A stretch of 64,000 bases of DNA from Pseudoalteromonas rubra (GTDB lineage Bacteria; Pseudomonadota; Gammaproteobacteria; Enterobacterales; Alteromonadaceae). The notes beneath the pieces are model-generated. The model was not told where the DNA came from, searched no databases, and saw only the letters and a program-made list of their open reading frames with translations. Shown here piece after piece: positions 24,855 through 34,006 of the stretch. Both the position numbers and the translations under genes were made by a program. The first letter of the stretch is position 1, and the number at the start of each line of letters is the position of its first letter. The stretch is from assembly GCF_000967655.1 (NCBI RefSeq), contig NZ_JXYA01000057.1, positions 1 through 64,000 on the forward strand. The letters run 5' to 3'.

Positions 24855-27800
24855 CTAACGCATCCATACTTTTACTTCAGCCAGCCCATTGGACTGCAAC
24901 AGTTGTAATTGCGATTCCACGTTCTGGCTCTGTTCAAATTCAAAGGCATCGAGCTGCTCATCAAAGGTAATGGTCGCAGCACCATCTCCACCGCGTTGTT
25001 TCACTTCATGTAGTGCGATATCGGCAAGATTAACCGACGCCTCCCAGCCAATCACCTGGCCACCAAGCAGCGGCAGAGGATAGAATGACCAGCCAACGGA
25101 CACGCTCAGGTTCAGCGATTTACCGTTAGGTAGCCTGAAATCAAACTGCGCGATGGCTTTACATAATTCACTGACATAACGCTCAACTTCAGAACATTTA
25201 AAGTCGCGCAGCAGTAACAAGAACTCATCGCCACTCCAGCGCGCCACATAATCTGAGCCCTGCGTGCGGGTGTTGAGCAAAGTCGCCAGTTGCTGCAAAC
25301 AACTGTCCCCGCCAATTGGGCCATAGGCATCATTGATTTTACTAAAACTATCAATATTGAGGATCATTAACACCAGGCTCTTATCTTGCTGACGCAACGA
25401 CTGGGCGTTGCGCTGATAATGCTCAATGTCCTTCGGCAATTGATCGAATAAAAAGCGTCGACTGCGTAGTCCGGTCAGTTCATCGGAGTGACTGACCAGT
25501 TTAAGCTGCGTATTGACCTGATTCAGCTTGTCATTGGCTTTTCTCAGCTCCGTCGTGCGCTCTGCCACCAGGGCTTCCAGCGCCGCCTGTTTGCGCCTTT
25601 CCTGAGTACGGAATACCCAGAACACCAGGTAGAACAAAAACATAAAGCCACAGGTAATAATTAGACGGAAAAATACCGTCTCATCAAAGCGCTGTGGTAA
25701 CAGCAAGTTGAGCGACAGGTTATGTGCCTGCTGCCAGTCCTGGCCACGCCGTTTTACCTGCAACAAGAAGGTAAAGTCGCCTGGTGGCAGGTTGGTATAA
25801 ATCGCCTCGCGTCGCGACTGGGCATCACGCCACTGCGCATCATGGCCTTCCAGTTTATAACGAAACTCGATACTCTGCGGCGCATAAAAGTCGATAGCGG
25901 TATAGCGAATGGTCAGGTCACGTTCACTGGTGTCCAGCTCAACCGGGCCTTCCAGCCTGTCCGGTGTCAGATTTCGATACCCTGTGACTATGCTCTCAAA
26001 TTTAGGGGCCAGCTCGGCGGCACTGAATAACTGCACTTTTTTCGGGATCCGCACGATACCTTGCAGACTGGGATACAACAGGTAATCGTCCTGCTCCACC
26101 ACTGCATCATGCCCTAAACCAGTACAGCACTGACTGGGGACGCCATCCAGCTGACGGTCAAATGGGTTTATCACCTGCTCAACCTGTAAGTTTTCCACCG
26201 CCTCACTGAACTGGGCGACAGGCATCCGGTACACCCCTTTCATGGTGCTAACCCATACCAGCTCCTGGGTTTTGTCAAAGTGCAGCGACAAGATTGGACC
26301 ATAAGGCAGGCCATGAGAGGCATCCAGCTGATGCCAGTCGCCATCCTGACTGCGATAATAGAGCCCGTCATAGAAAGTCCCCACCAAAGTGGCGCTGTCT
26401 TCTACGTGCAAAATACTGGTCACGTAAGCGGATTCAAGCGAGGTTTGCCCACCAATTTTTTCAATTCCCCGCTCATTGTATTTATAAGCCCCTTTGTCGG
26501 TGCCGATAAAGCCAAAGCGCGGAAAGTCGACGACATAAGTTATAAACTGACTACCAAGAAAGGCGTTGTAGGTAAACGGCGTCAGGCCGCTATAATCGAG
26601 CCGGTACAAACCACGCCCGGTGCCCAGCCACAGTCCTCCCTGATTGGAAGGAGTCAGAGTAAAGACCTGAGTCTGGCGAAATTCTCGATTCGGAATGGCG
26701 AGTAATTTATCGTCTTCATAAATCACCACACCACGACCGGTACCTAAAAATAAGCGCTCCCCGACAAACTCCATATCATGGATTTCGACCCCTTTGAGCT
26801 GCTCGGCACTGATCACAGGTTCAAAATTATCACTGCTGTCTAAGCGCCCAACGCCTTCGCGGGTTGCCACCCAAACGTTGCCCTGTAAATCCTGAGTGAT
26901 CGCCGAAATCGCCTGCTCTCGCTGCGACCCAATGGAAAAACGCTCCACCCTGCCCGCGTGTGCAAGCCACAGGCCCTCGTTTATACTGGCCATCCATACG
27001 TTAGAGTCATTGTCGATGAAGATATCGGTAAACCAGATCCCCTGATCAAGTTGCGCCAGCTCGACAAATTGCCACTGCCCGCCGCTTTCTTTGTACAGCA
27101 GCCGACCATAGGTAGAGACCCACATACCACCTTGCTGATCGCTCAGAAATTTATAGGTCGCGTTATTGCCAATCTCGTCGTAGCGTCTCAATACTTCATC
27201 AAAGTCGAGGAAATAAGCCCCTAACTGCGACGCGAGGAAAAGCTTGCCATCTATCCAGGCAAGGTCATGGATATTGGTTTGTGCCAGCTGTCGTGGCAGC
27301 GAGATTTTGCTGGACAGTTCCAGTCGCATGTCATTGGAGCCCATCGACTGAGATTCACTGATCCGCAATAAGTGACGTTCATTAACCAACCAGATCCCCT
27401 GAGGAGAGGACGTCATCTTGGTCACTGAGCCAACAATTTGACTGATATGTGTCAGAGAGAGTTTTTTACTGTCGAGGTTATTTTCAGCTAAGGTCAGGCG
27501 TTTGGCCGACACATAATACAAGCCATTTGCGGCAACCCAGATATTACCATTGTGGTCTTCAAGAATATCTCTGACTTCGCCCTGGACTTCAAAGCGCTCT
27601 GCCATCAGGGTTTGCGGGTTTAACCGGGTCACCCCTCTGCGGGTACCAATCCACAGCATACCAAAGCGGTCAACAAAGAGCTTATTTACCGCATTGCTGT
27701 CCAAAAAGTCACTGTTTTGCGTTGTATAATTGCTGAACTGCAAGCCGTCAAAACGACTCAGTCCAAACTGTGTGCCCAGCCAGATATAGCCCTGCTGATC

Positions 27801-27932
27801 CTGAACCACACTTTTTATACTTTGCGACGGCAGCCCATTTTGCATACTCCACTGTTTAACAACATAATCATTAATTGCCGCATTCACACTTGTGGTGAAT
27901 ATGCACAGCAACAGTAGCAGTATAAATCGCAT
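24855..27932 (-). CDS. Reg_prop beta-propeller sensor diguanylate cyclase
   Basis: A 1025-residue membrane sensor. After a signal peptide come two beta-propeller regions made of repeats of the type QGYIWLGTQFGLSRFDG (residues 45-640), a Y_Y_Y domain (near 670-735), a transmembrane helix (near 748-770), a coiled coil (785-820) and a GGDEF domain (825-985). The active-site loop is SGDEF, a variant compatible with cyclase activity. The RxxD inhibitory site is absent (QGSD at that place), so product inhibition is not expected there. The ligand sensed by the periplasmic part is unknown. It stands alone. Confidence 0.9.
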   Translation of the reverse strand: MRFILLLLLCIFTTSVNAAINDYVVKQWSMQNGLPSQSIKSVVQDQQGYIWLGTQFGLSRFDGLQFSNYTTQNSDFLDSNAVNKLFVDRFGMLWIGTRRGVTRLNPQTLMAERFEVQGEVRDILEDHNGNIWVAANGLYYVSAKRLTLAENNLDSKKLSLTHISQIVGSVTKMTSSPQGIWLVNERHLLRISESQSMGSNDMRLELSSKISLPRQLAQTNIHDLAWIDGKLFLASQLGAYFLDFDEVLRRYDEIGNNATYKFLSDQQGGMWVSTYGRLLYKESGGQWQFVELAQLDQGIWFTDIFIDNDSNVWMASINEGLWLAHAGRVERFSIGSQREQAISAITQDLQGNVWVATREGVGRLDSSDNFEPVISAEQLKGVEIHDMEFVGERLFLGTGRGVVIYEDDKLLAIPNREFRQTQVFTLTPSNQGGLWLGTGRGLYRLDYSGLTPFTYNAFLGSQFITYVVDFPRFGFIGTDKGAYKYNERGIEKIGGQTSLESAYVTSILHVEDSATLVGTFYDGLYYRSQDGDWHQLDASHGLPYGPILSLHFDKTQELVWVSTMKGVYRMPVAQFSEAVENLQVEQVINPFDRQLDGVPSQCCTGLGHDAVVEQDDYLLYPSLQGIVRIPKKVQLFSAAELAPKFESIVTGYRNLTPDRLEGPVELDTSERDLTIRYTAIDFYAPQSIEFRYKLEGHDAQWRDAQSRREAIYTNLPPGDFTFLLQVKRRGQDWQQAHNLSLNLLLPQRFDETVFFRLIITCGFMFLFYLVFWVFRTQERRKQAALEALVAERTTELRKANDKLNQVNTQLKLVSHSDELTGLRSRRFLFDQLPKDIEHYQRNAQSLRQQDKSLVLMILNIDSFSKINDAYGPIGGDSCLQQLATLLNTRTQGSDYVARWSGDEFLLLLRDFKCSEVERYVSELCKAIAQFDFRLPNGKSLNLSVSVGWSFYPLPLLGGQVIGWEASVNLADIALHEVKQRGGDGAATITFDEQLDAFEFEQSQNVESQLQLLQSNGLAEVKVWMR

Positions 27933-27960
27933 AGGCTCCCTCTTAGTACCCGTAATAAAA

Positions 27961-28446
27961 TTAGCCGCCCAGGACCCCTGTTTTAAACAAAGCTTGCAGA
28001 CAAATCAATGAAAATATCCCGGCAAGCAAGTCATCCGCCATGATCCCTAAACCACCATGGAGTTTTCTGTCCAGTAGTCTGATAGGACCCGGTTTGGCAA
28101 TATCGAAGAAGCGAAACAGTAAAAAGCCGACCAGTAAGGACTGCCAGCTAATGGCCGCCCCTACCATAGTGATGTAAAACCCGGCCACTTCATCCCAGAC
28201 AATCGCGGGATGATCGTGCACACCGACGTCTCGCGCCGTTTTACCACAGATCCAAAAGCCAGCCAGGCTGATCACAATCGCCAGGCTTATTTGCAACCAC
28301 AGAGGTTGACCCATGGTCAGCAGAATAAAAGGGAGTGCTGCTAAAGTACCGAAGGTACCCGGGGCTTTGGGTGCCAGTCCTAAACCAAACCCCAAAGCAA
28401 AAAAGTGATGTGGGCGTTTAAGGTTGAATGATAACGGCTTATTCAA
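27961..28446 (-). CDS. pgpA: Phosphatidylglycerophosphatase A
   Basis: A 161-residue inner-membrane enzyme that dephosphorylates phosphatidylglycerophosphate. The start HHFFALGFGLGLAPKAPGTFGTLAALP and the motif DHPAIVWDEVAGFYITM, with RLLDRKLHGGLGIMADDLLAG near the end, are typical. It follows thiL by 12 bp, the same order as nusB-thiL-pgpA in E. coli. Confidence 0.95.
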   Translation of the reverse strand: MNKPLSFNLKRPHHFFALGFGLGLAPKAPGTFGTLAALPFILLTMGQPLWLQISLAIVISLAGFWICGKTARDVGVHDHPAIVWDEVAGFYITMVGAAISWQSLLVGFLLFRFFDIAKPGPIRLLDRKLHGGLGIMADDLLAGIFSLICLQALFKTGVLGG

Positions 28447-28458
28447 ACCTGCTCCTCG

Positions 28459-29418
28459 TTAAAAATGTTGATAGCCGCTGCGCGGCAGTGGGCACTTTTC
28501 GCCCTCATTGAGCAACTCCAGCTTACCTGCTGAGGCGGTGATTTGGCCAATGCAAACAGGCTCGACGCCATACTGACGCAGACGGGCTTCGACGGCGCCT
28601 TTGTTGCTGTCATTGACGGTAAACAACAGCTCATAATCGTCGCCATAAGCCAGGCTCAGCTCCCGCCGCAAAGCCTCGGGCTGAAGTTGCTGCATAACCG
28701 CTGATACCGGCACATCTTCAATATTGACGATGGCCCCGACCGCAGATTTATTGAGAATGTGCTGCAAGTCAGCTAACAAGCCGTCTGAGATATCGATACA
28801 GGCTGTTGCCATGCCACGTAAAACCTGTCCAGCCGCCACTCTGGGGGTTGGAAAGTGCAGTTTCTCTTCAAGCCGTTTTAGTTGCTTGTCACCGAGTGGG
28901 ATCTGGCGCTTACGTGCTTCAATAGCCAGTGCAGCATCGCCCAGCTCACCTGTGACATAGATCCAGTCACCGACTTTAGCGCCGGAGCGCGTCAGTGCTT
29001 TGTCATTGGGAATGATCCCTTTGGCACAAATGGTAATCGTCAGCGGCCCCTGCGTGGTATCTCCGCCAATCAGCTGAACATTATAGTATTCGGCAATTTC
29101 ATGCATGCCTTCGGTAAACGCTTCCAGCCACTCCATATCGACCTCGGGTAAGGTCAAACCAATAGAGATCCAGGTCGGCTCCGCTCCCATCGCAGCCAGG
29201 TCACTCAGATTGACGGCTAAAGCGCGATGCCCCAGGGCTCTGGGTGGAATGTCTTCAAAGAAGTGTACACCCGCAACCAGGGTGTCTGTGGTAATGGCAA
29301 GTTGGTGCTTTTCAGGAACCGTCACTATGGCACAATCATCACCAATACCAACCTTTACATCACGACGCGCAATGCCACGCCCCTTGAAGTAATGATTGAT
29401 TAACTCAAATTCCTTCAT
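28459..29418 (-). CDS. thiL: Thiamine-monophosphate kinase
   Basis: A 319-residue enzyme that makes thiamine diphosphate from thiamine monophosphate with ATP. VGIGDDCAIV (residues 23-32), GGDTTQGP and CIDISDGLLADL are family motifs. The ATG at 29418 lies 5 nt after the U tract of the nusB terminator (29424-29446), and no Shine-Dalgarno sequence is visible in the few bases between. Read-through of that terminator or a promoter inside nusB would be needed for expression. Confidence 0.95.
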   Translation of the reverse strand: MKEFELINHYFKGRGIARRDVKVGIGDDCAIVTVPEKHQLAITTDTLVAGVHFFEDIPPRALGHRALAVNLSDLAAMGAEPTWISIGLTLPEVDMEWLEAFTEGMHEIAEYYNVQLIGGDTTQGPLTITICAKGIIPNDKALTRSGAKVGDWIYVTGELGDAALAIEARKRQIPLGDKQLKRLEEKLHFPTPRVAAGQVLRGMATACIDISDGLLADLQHILNKSAVGAIVNIEDVPVSAVMQQLQPEALRRELSLAYGDDYELLFTVNDSNKGAVEARLRQYGVEPVCIGQITASAGKLELLNEGEKCPLPRSGYQHF

Positions 29419-29423
29419 ACATT

Positions 29424-29446
29424 AAAAAAGCCGGCCTATGCCGGCT
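29424..29446 (-). terminator. Rho-independent terminator between nusB and thiL
   Basis: On the minus strand GCCGGC-ATAG-GCCGGC is followed by six U. It is a strong canonical terminator at the end of the nrdR-to-nusB gene series, placed directly before thiL. Confidence 0.88.
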
Positions 29447-29462
29447 CTCCTCACGGTCTCGA

Positions 29463-29873
29463 TTACTTGCGGATTATCTTAACCGCTTTGTCCAGTACGC
29501 CGTTGACAAATTTGTGACTGTCTTCGGCACCAAACATTTTCGCCAGCTCAATCCCTTCGTTAATGGCGACTTTGTAAGGGACGTCTTCGCGGAACTTTAA
29601 CTCGTAAATGCTGACGCGCAATACGGCTTTTTCAACCATATCCAGGTCATCAAATGGACGAGATAAATGCGGCGTCATCAATTCATCTAGCTGTTTGCAG
29701 TTTACTGCAACACCACGTGCCAGATCCTTGAAGTACTCTACATCAACCTTTGAAACGTCGTTTTCGATCAGCATTTGCTGCTCGATATCAGCAATGGGGT
29801 TGCCACTTAGCTGCCAAGAATATACTGCCTGAAGGGCAAGGACACGCGCCTTACGTCTAGCTGCTGGTTTCAC
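29463..29873 (-). CDS. nusB: Transcription antitermination factor NusB
   Basis: A 136-residue all-helical RNA-binding protein that joins NusE (S10) at boxA in rRNA operon antitermination. The Arg-rich start PAARRKARVLALQAVYSWQL and the segment YKVAINEGIELAKMFG with KFVNGVLDKAVKII are characteristic. It follows ribH by 11 bp, the usual ribH-nusB arrangement. Confidence 0.96.
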   Translation of the reverse strand: MKPAARRKARVLALQAVYSWQLSGNPIADIEQQMLIENDVSKVDVEYFKDLARGVAVNCKQLDELMTPHLSRPFDDLDMVEKAVLRVSIYELKFREDVPYKVAINEGIELAKMFGAEDSHKFVNGVLDKAVKIIRK

Positions 29874-29884
29874 TGAGATTCCTC

Positions 29885-30349
29885 TTAAATTTGCTCTAGC
29901 ACGTTAACCATTTCTAGTGCACCAAGTGCAGCTTCGCCACCCTTGTTGCCCATTTTGGTTCCCGCGCGCTCGATGGCCTGCTCAATACTCTCTGTGGTTA
30001 ACACACCAAAGGCAACCGGGATATCGTAGTCCATAGACACGCTCGCCAGGCCTTTGTTTGACTCATTTGCAACCAAGTCGAAATGAGGTGTACCGCCACG
30101 AATGATGACACCTAATGCAATGATGGCATCGTGTTCTTTTTTCATTGCAACACGCTTAGCCGCTAAAGGTAATTCTACTGCACCCGGTACATACACAACA
30201 GTGATGTCCTCGTCCTTTACGCCACCTGTACGCTTTAACTCATCAACAGCGCCTTCCAGCAGGCTGTTGCCAATAAAGTCGTTAAAACGAGAGATGACAA
30301 TGGCAAATTTCTTGCCCGGTGCGTATTTATTACCTTCGATGATTTTCAT
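29885..30349 (-). CDS. ribH: 6,7-dimethyl-8-ribityllumazine synthase
   Basis: A 154-residue subunit of the icosahedral or pentameric lumazine synthase, the penultimate step of riboflavin synthesis. ISRFNDFIGNSLLEGA (residues 19-34), VPGAVELPLAAKR, GVIIRGGTPHFDLVA with the catalytic His, and FGVLTTESIEQAIERAG are all present. Confidence 0.96.
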   Translation of the reverse strand: MKIIEGNKYAPGKKFAIVISRFNDFIGNSLLEGAVDELKRTGGVKDEDITVVYVPGAVELPLAAKRVAMKKEHDAIIALGVIIRGGTPHFDLVANESNKGLASVSMDYDIPVAFGVLTTESIEQAIERAGTKMGNKGGEAALGALEMVNVLEQI

Positions 30350-30419
30350 TAGATGATTCCTAATCTAGTATAAGCAATTGCCAAATTGAGGCGCATAATA
30401 GCATAGAAAAAGACGAAAC

Positions 30420-30444
30420 GCCTACAGGGAAATCCCTGTCAGGC
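30420..30444 (-). terminator. Hairpin between ribBA and ribH
   Basis: GCC-TACAGGG and CCCTGT-CAGGC form a stem of about 10 bp with one bulge and a short loop. On the minus strand the next U run (CTTTTTC) begins about 10 nt later, so this is at best a weak terminator or an RNA-processing structure in the 116-bp ribBA-ribH gap. Confidence 0.35.
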
Positions 30445-30465
30445 GCGCGTGCTATTTTAAGTAAA

Positions 30466-31578
30466 TTATTGAGGTTCGACGTAATCGACAACTTCTAAGT
30501 GGAAGCCAGACAGTGCGTGATATTTTTTCGGTAAACTCATCAGGCGCATTTTACTGATCCCCAGATCAGCGAGAATTTGAGAGCCCACCCCCACGGTTCT
30601 GGAGGTGCCCTGGAACTTACGATAATTGGGCTTTTCACCGGCATCTTCTGCTGCAAACGCTTTCACCAGCTGTTCCAAATCTTCGGTTTTCTCTTGTTTA
30701 CCAAGGATCACTAACACACCGTCGTTATCCGCGATGTACTTCATTGCGCCGTGTAAGGTCCAGCTGCGATCTGCACTGCGGTCTGACAACAAAGTATCAT
30801 TGAACGTACTTTGCAGATGTACTCTGACCAGGGTTGCCTCATCAGCACTGACTTCGCCTTTGAGCAATGCATAATGCAACTGGTTGTCTATCGTGTCTTT
30901 ATAAGTAACCAACTCGAATTCACCATATTCAGTCGGCAGTTTACACTGGGCCACTTTTTCAATGGTCGTTTCGTTGAGGTTACGATATTCGATTAGATCG
31001 GCGATGGTGCCAATTTTGATGTCGTGCTCTTTGGCGAACACTTCCAACTCAGGGCGTCTTGCCATGGTGCCGTCCGGATTGAGGATTTCCACAATCACAG
31101 AAGAGGGCTCAAGGCCTGCCAGGCGCGCCAAGTCGCAACCCGCTTCGGTGTGACCTGCACGGGTCAAAACCCCACCGGGCTGTGCCATAATTGGGAAGAT
31201 GTGGCCAGGCTGCACTATGTCTTCAGGCACCGCGCCTTTAGCGACTGCGGCCTGGACGGTGCGGGCACGGTCGGCCGCTGAAATCCCCGTCGTCACGCCT
31301 TTGGCAGCTTCGATAGACATAGTAAAATTGGTTGAAAACTGGGCGCCGTTGTTTTTCACCATCAGCGGTAAGTCAAGCTGCTGGCAACGCTCCTGCGTCA
31401 TGGTCAGACAGATCAAGCCACGGCCGTAGGTCGCCATAAAGTTAATGGCTTCTGGCGTGATATGCTCCGCCGCGATGATCAAATCGCCTTCATTTTCCCG
31501 GTCTTCATCATCCATAAGAATGACCATTTTACCGGCTTTGATGTCGTCGATGATTTCTTGTGCGCTGTTTAAGCTCAT
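30466..31578 (-). CDS. ribBA: DHBP synthase with degenerate GTP cyclohydrolase II domain (RibBX type)
   Basis: A 370-residue protein. The N-terminal DHBP synthase domain (residues 1-200) is intact: MDDEDRENEGDLI, FMATYGRGLICLTMT, and RAGHTEAGCDLARLAG. It converts ribulose 5-phosphate to the four-carbon riboflavin precursor. The C-terminal domain has the GTP cyclohydrolase II fold, but the place of the zinc-binding cysteines reads VRVHLQSTFNDTLLSDR and has no Cys. It should lack GTP cyclohydrolase II activity, as in RibBX proteins, and a separate ribA should exist elsewhere. Confidence 0.9.
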   Translation of the reverse strand: MSLNSAQEIIDDIKAGKMVILMDDEDRENEGDLIIAAEHITPEAINFMATYGRGLICLTMTQERCQQLDLPLMVKNNGAQFSTNFTMSIEAAKGVTTGISAADRARTVQAAVAKGAVPEDIVQPGHIFPIMAQPGGVLTRAGHTEAGCDLARLAGLEPSSVIVEILNPDGTMARRPELEVFAKEHDIKIGTIADLIEYRNLNETTIEKVAQCKLPTEYGEFELVTYKDTIDNQLHYALLKGEVSADEATLVRVHLQSTFNDTLLSDRSADRSWTLHGAMKYIADNDGVLVILGKQEKTEDLEQLVKAFAAEDAGEKPNYRKFQGTSRTVGVGSQILADLGISKMRLMSLPKKYHALSGFHLEVVDYVEPQ

Positions 31579-31611
31579 AATCTTCCCGTTTTTAAGTGCG
31601 TTATAGGCAAG

Positions 31612-32268
31612 TTATTTAATAAAGCCAGCTTTGGCCAGTAAGCTGGTTGTGAGAGTTGATTGCTGCGTTGCAGCCGGTTCGCCCTGGATCAACCTTTCCA
31701 GATAACGTGATATCTGATCCACTTCGAGGTTGATTAAGGTCCCCACCTTAAAGTCGACAATGGTGGTTTCCTGTGCGGTATGCGGCACAATCGTCAACTT
31801 AAATTTATCGCCATCCAGGTCATTAACCGTCAGACTGATCCCATCGATGGCCACGGATCCTTTATACGGTATGTACTTCATCAGTTGCGCAGGCGCTTTA
31901 AGCCAGTACTCAGTGGCACGGGCGTTGGGCTGCACCGCAACCACTTCAGCAATGCCATCAACATGACCCGAGACCAGGTGCCCGCCGAGTCGTGACGTAG
32001 GCTGAAGTGCCTTCTCAAGATTGACTTTTTGTCCTACCCGATACTCCCCGAAGCGGGTCAGTTTCAGTGTTTCATTAGACACATCGGCACGAAAACCGTC
32101 GGAAAACTTTTCAACAACGGTCAGGCACACCCCATTGGTCGCAATGCTGTCTCCCAGTTGCACATCATCCATATCCAGTGTTGCGCTGCTAACTTGCACG
32201 CTGAGATCACCTTGCTTGAGCGTTAACTCAGTCAATGTGCCCGTTGCTTCAATGATGCCTGTAAACAT
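31612..32268 (-). CDS. ribE: Riboflavin synthase alpha chain
   Basis: A 218-residue enzyme made of two similar lumazine-binding barrels. The N-terminal MFTGIIEATG and repeat motifs GDSIATNGVCLTV (residues 39-51) and GSVAIDGISLTVND (near 137) mark the two halves, and GGHLVSGHVDG links them. It dismutates two lumazine molecules to riboflavin. It lies 6 bp after ribD. The gap to ribBA is only 33 bp, so no FMN riboswitch fits there. Confidence 0.96.
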   Translation of the reverse strand: MFTGIIEATGTLTELTLKQGDLSVQVSSATLDMDDVQLGDSIATNGVCLTVVEKFSDGFRADVSNETLKLTRFGEYRVGQKVNLEKALQPTSRLGGHLVSGHVDGIAEVVAVQPNARATEYWLKAPAQLMKYIPYKGSVAIDGISLTVNDLDGDKFKLTIVPHTAQETTIVDFKVGTLINLEVDQISRYLERLIQGEPAATQQSTLTTSLLAKAGFIK

Positions 32269-32274
32269 AATGCC

Positions 32275-33393
32275 TTACTTACCTTGTTGTTTGTGTGCCG
32301 TAATACGAATATCGGTGCCAATCGAGGTGACCTCGGTGAACTGTAGTTCAGTGATCTGGCTCATCGACGAAAGCGCTGCACTGTTGAATAAGTCTCTGCC
32401 ATCCGTACCAATGATCTTGGGCGCCAGATAAATCAGATACTCATCAATCAGGCCTTGCTGATGCATGGCCCCCGACAGCGTCGCACCCGCTTCCAGCCAG
32501 ATCTGATTAATATTGCGCTCAGCCAGCGTATTCAGCGCCGCTTGCAGGTCAATTCTACCTGCCCGGGTGTTAACCTTAATTTGCTCTACGAAATGTGGCC
32601 AGTTGTGCTGATTATCAAGGTCTGATCGCAAAATAACGACGGGAGATGGGATTTTAAATAACGCCAGCTCGGGATGCAGACGGTTTTGCGAGTCGATAAT
32701 CACCCGAACAGGCTGACGCCACTGCTCGACGGGGCGCTCAATATCCGTCAACTCCTCAGCCCTTACATTGAGGCGCGCATCGTCGACCAGCACAGTATCG
32801 GCGCCGGTCAAAATCGCACAACTTTGTGCCCGGCCCAGCTGAACATCGCGCCGTGCTGCGGGCCCGGTGATCCATTTACTTTCGCCATTGCCCAGTGCCG
32901 TTTTACCATCCAGGCTTGCTGCGAGTTTACAGATCACATACGGACGCCCCTGCTCCATACGTTTCAAAAAGCCCTTATTCAGTGCGCGAGCCTGCTGCTC
33001 GAGCAACCCAAAAGCCGTTTCTATCCCGGCCTCATTGAGCATCGCAAGCCCTCGCCCGGCCACTTCCGGATTGGGGTCAACCATAGCGGCAATAACTTTG
33101 CTCACGCCGGCCTCAATCAGCCCTTTTGCGCACGGGGGTGTACGACCGTAGTGACTACAGGGCTCCAGGGTGACATAAGCTGTTGCACCACGGGCACGCG
33201 CTTGAGCTTGTCGCAGCGCATGCACTTCTGCATGAGGCTCGCCGGCGCGCAAATGAAAGCCTTCACCAACAATCTCACCGTTTTTGACGATGACGCAGCC
33301 GACATTGGGATTTGGGGTAGTGGTAAAGCGGCCCTGTTGCGCCAATTCAATGGCGCGTGCCATATAAGCCTGATCGGCTTGTGTAAAACTCAT
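32275..33393 (-). CDS. ribD: Bifunctional riboflavin deaminase/reductase RibD
   Basis: A 372-residue two-domain enzyme. The deaminase domain (residues 1-145) has the zinc motifs HAEVHAL and PCSHYGRTPPC. The reductase domain (150-365) has KLAASLDGKTALGNGESKWITG and the NADPH-site region with WLEAGATLSGA. It carries out the second and third steps from GTP. Its ATG overlaps the nrdR stop by 4 bp (ATGA). Confidence 0.96.
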   Translation of the reverse strand: MSFTQADQAYMARAIELAQQGRFTTTPNPNVGCVIVKNGEIVGEGFHLRAGEPHAEVHALRQAQARARGATAYVTLEPCSHYGRTPPCAKGLIEAGVSKVIAAMVDPNPEVAGRGLAMLNEAGIETAFGLLEQQARALNKGFLKRMEQGRPYVICKLAASLDGKTALGNGESKWITGPAARRDVQLGRAQSCAILTGADTVLVDDARLNVRAEELTDIERPVEQWRQPVRVIIDSQNRLHPELALFKIPSPVVILRSDLDNQHNWPHFVEQIKVNTRAGRIDLQAALNTLAERNINQIWLEAGATLSGAMHQQGLIDEYLIYLAPKIIGTDGRDLFNSAALSSMSQITELQFTEVTSIGTDIRITAHKQQGK

Positions 33394-33842
33394 TCATCCC
33401 CCAGTCGGGCAATTTCTTCACCAAACTCTTTCACGTCTTCAAAACAGCGATAGACCGACGCAAAACGAACATAGGCCACTTTATCGAGTTTTTTCAGCGC
33501 TTCCATAATGCACTCACCCACCAGCTGACTGGGCACTTCGCGCTCGCCGGTGGCGCGCAACTGAGACTTGATCTGATGGACCACTTCTTCAATCTGCTCG
33601 GTGCTCACCGGACGCTTCTCCAGTGCGCGATGCAGACCATTTTGCAACTTATCTTCATTGAATGGCTCTCGTGAGCCATCTTGTTTAATGACCCTGGGCA
33701 TCACCAGCTCAGCGCCTTCAAAGGTGGTGAAACGCTCATGACATAAAATACATTCACGCCGCCTGCGAACCTGATGGCCCGAGCCGACTAACCGCGAATC
33801 AATCACTTTGGTTTCTTTTGCTGTACAAAATGGGCAGTGCAT
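33390..33842 (-). CDS. nrdR: Transcriptional repressor NrdR
   Basis: A 150-residue regulator of ribonucleotide reductase genes. An N-terminal zinc ribbon (CPFC near residue 3, CILC near residue 37) is followed by an ATP-cone domain (near 49-139) with VIKQDGSREPFNEDKLQNGL. It heads the ribD-ribE-ribBA-ribH-nusB series, the usual gammaproteobacterial order. A TATACT about 80 nt upstream may be its -10 box. Confidence 0.96.
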   Translation of the reverse strand: MHCPFCTAKETKVIDSRLVGSGHQVRRRRECILCHERFTTFEGAELVMPRVIKQDGSREPFNEDKLQNGLHRALEKRPVSTEQIEEVVHQIKSQLRATGEREVPSQLVGECIMEALKKLDKVAYVRFASVYRCFEDVKEFGEEIARLGDE

Positions 33843-33952
33843 AAACGCTCACTATGAAAAACTGACAAACACCCAAAGCGCCTCATTTAATTGAGAGCAC
33901 ACTTTGAGCCAATTGCCAGAAGTATATCAAGATAGTGCCAGTGGGTGCACAT

Positions 33953-33979
33953 AAAAAAGGCCGCACTCAGTGCAGCCTT
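33953..33979 (-). terminator. Rho-independent terminator of glyA
   Basis: On the minus strand AAGGCTGCAC and GTGCGGCCTT form a 10-bp stem (one G-U pair) with a 3-nt loop and a run of six U (overlapping the last two stem bases). It is located about 30 bp after the glyA stop. Confidence 0.9.
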
Positions 33980-34006
33980 CTTTGCTATCTCTGTGGTATC
34001 TGAGAT

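Noticed and set aside
31579..31611. FMN riboswitch before ribBA
   Set aside because: The gap to ribE is only 33 bp, too short for an RFN element, and none was seen upstream of nrdR or ribH.
32674..33453. 259-codon plus-strand ORF opposite ribD/nrdR
   Set aside because: Antisense shadow over two well-conserved genes; its composition is that of a reverse frame.
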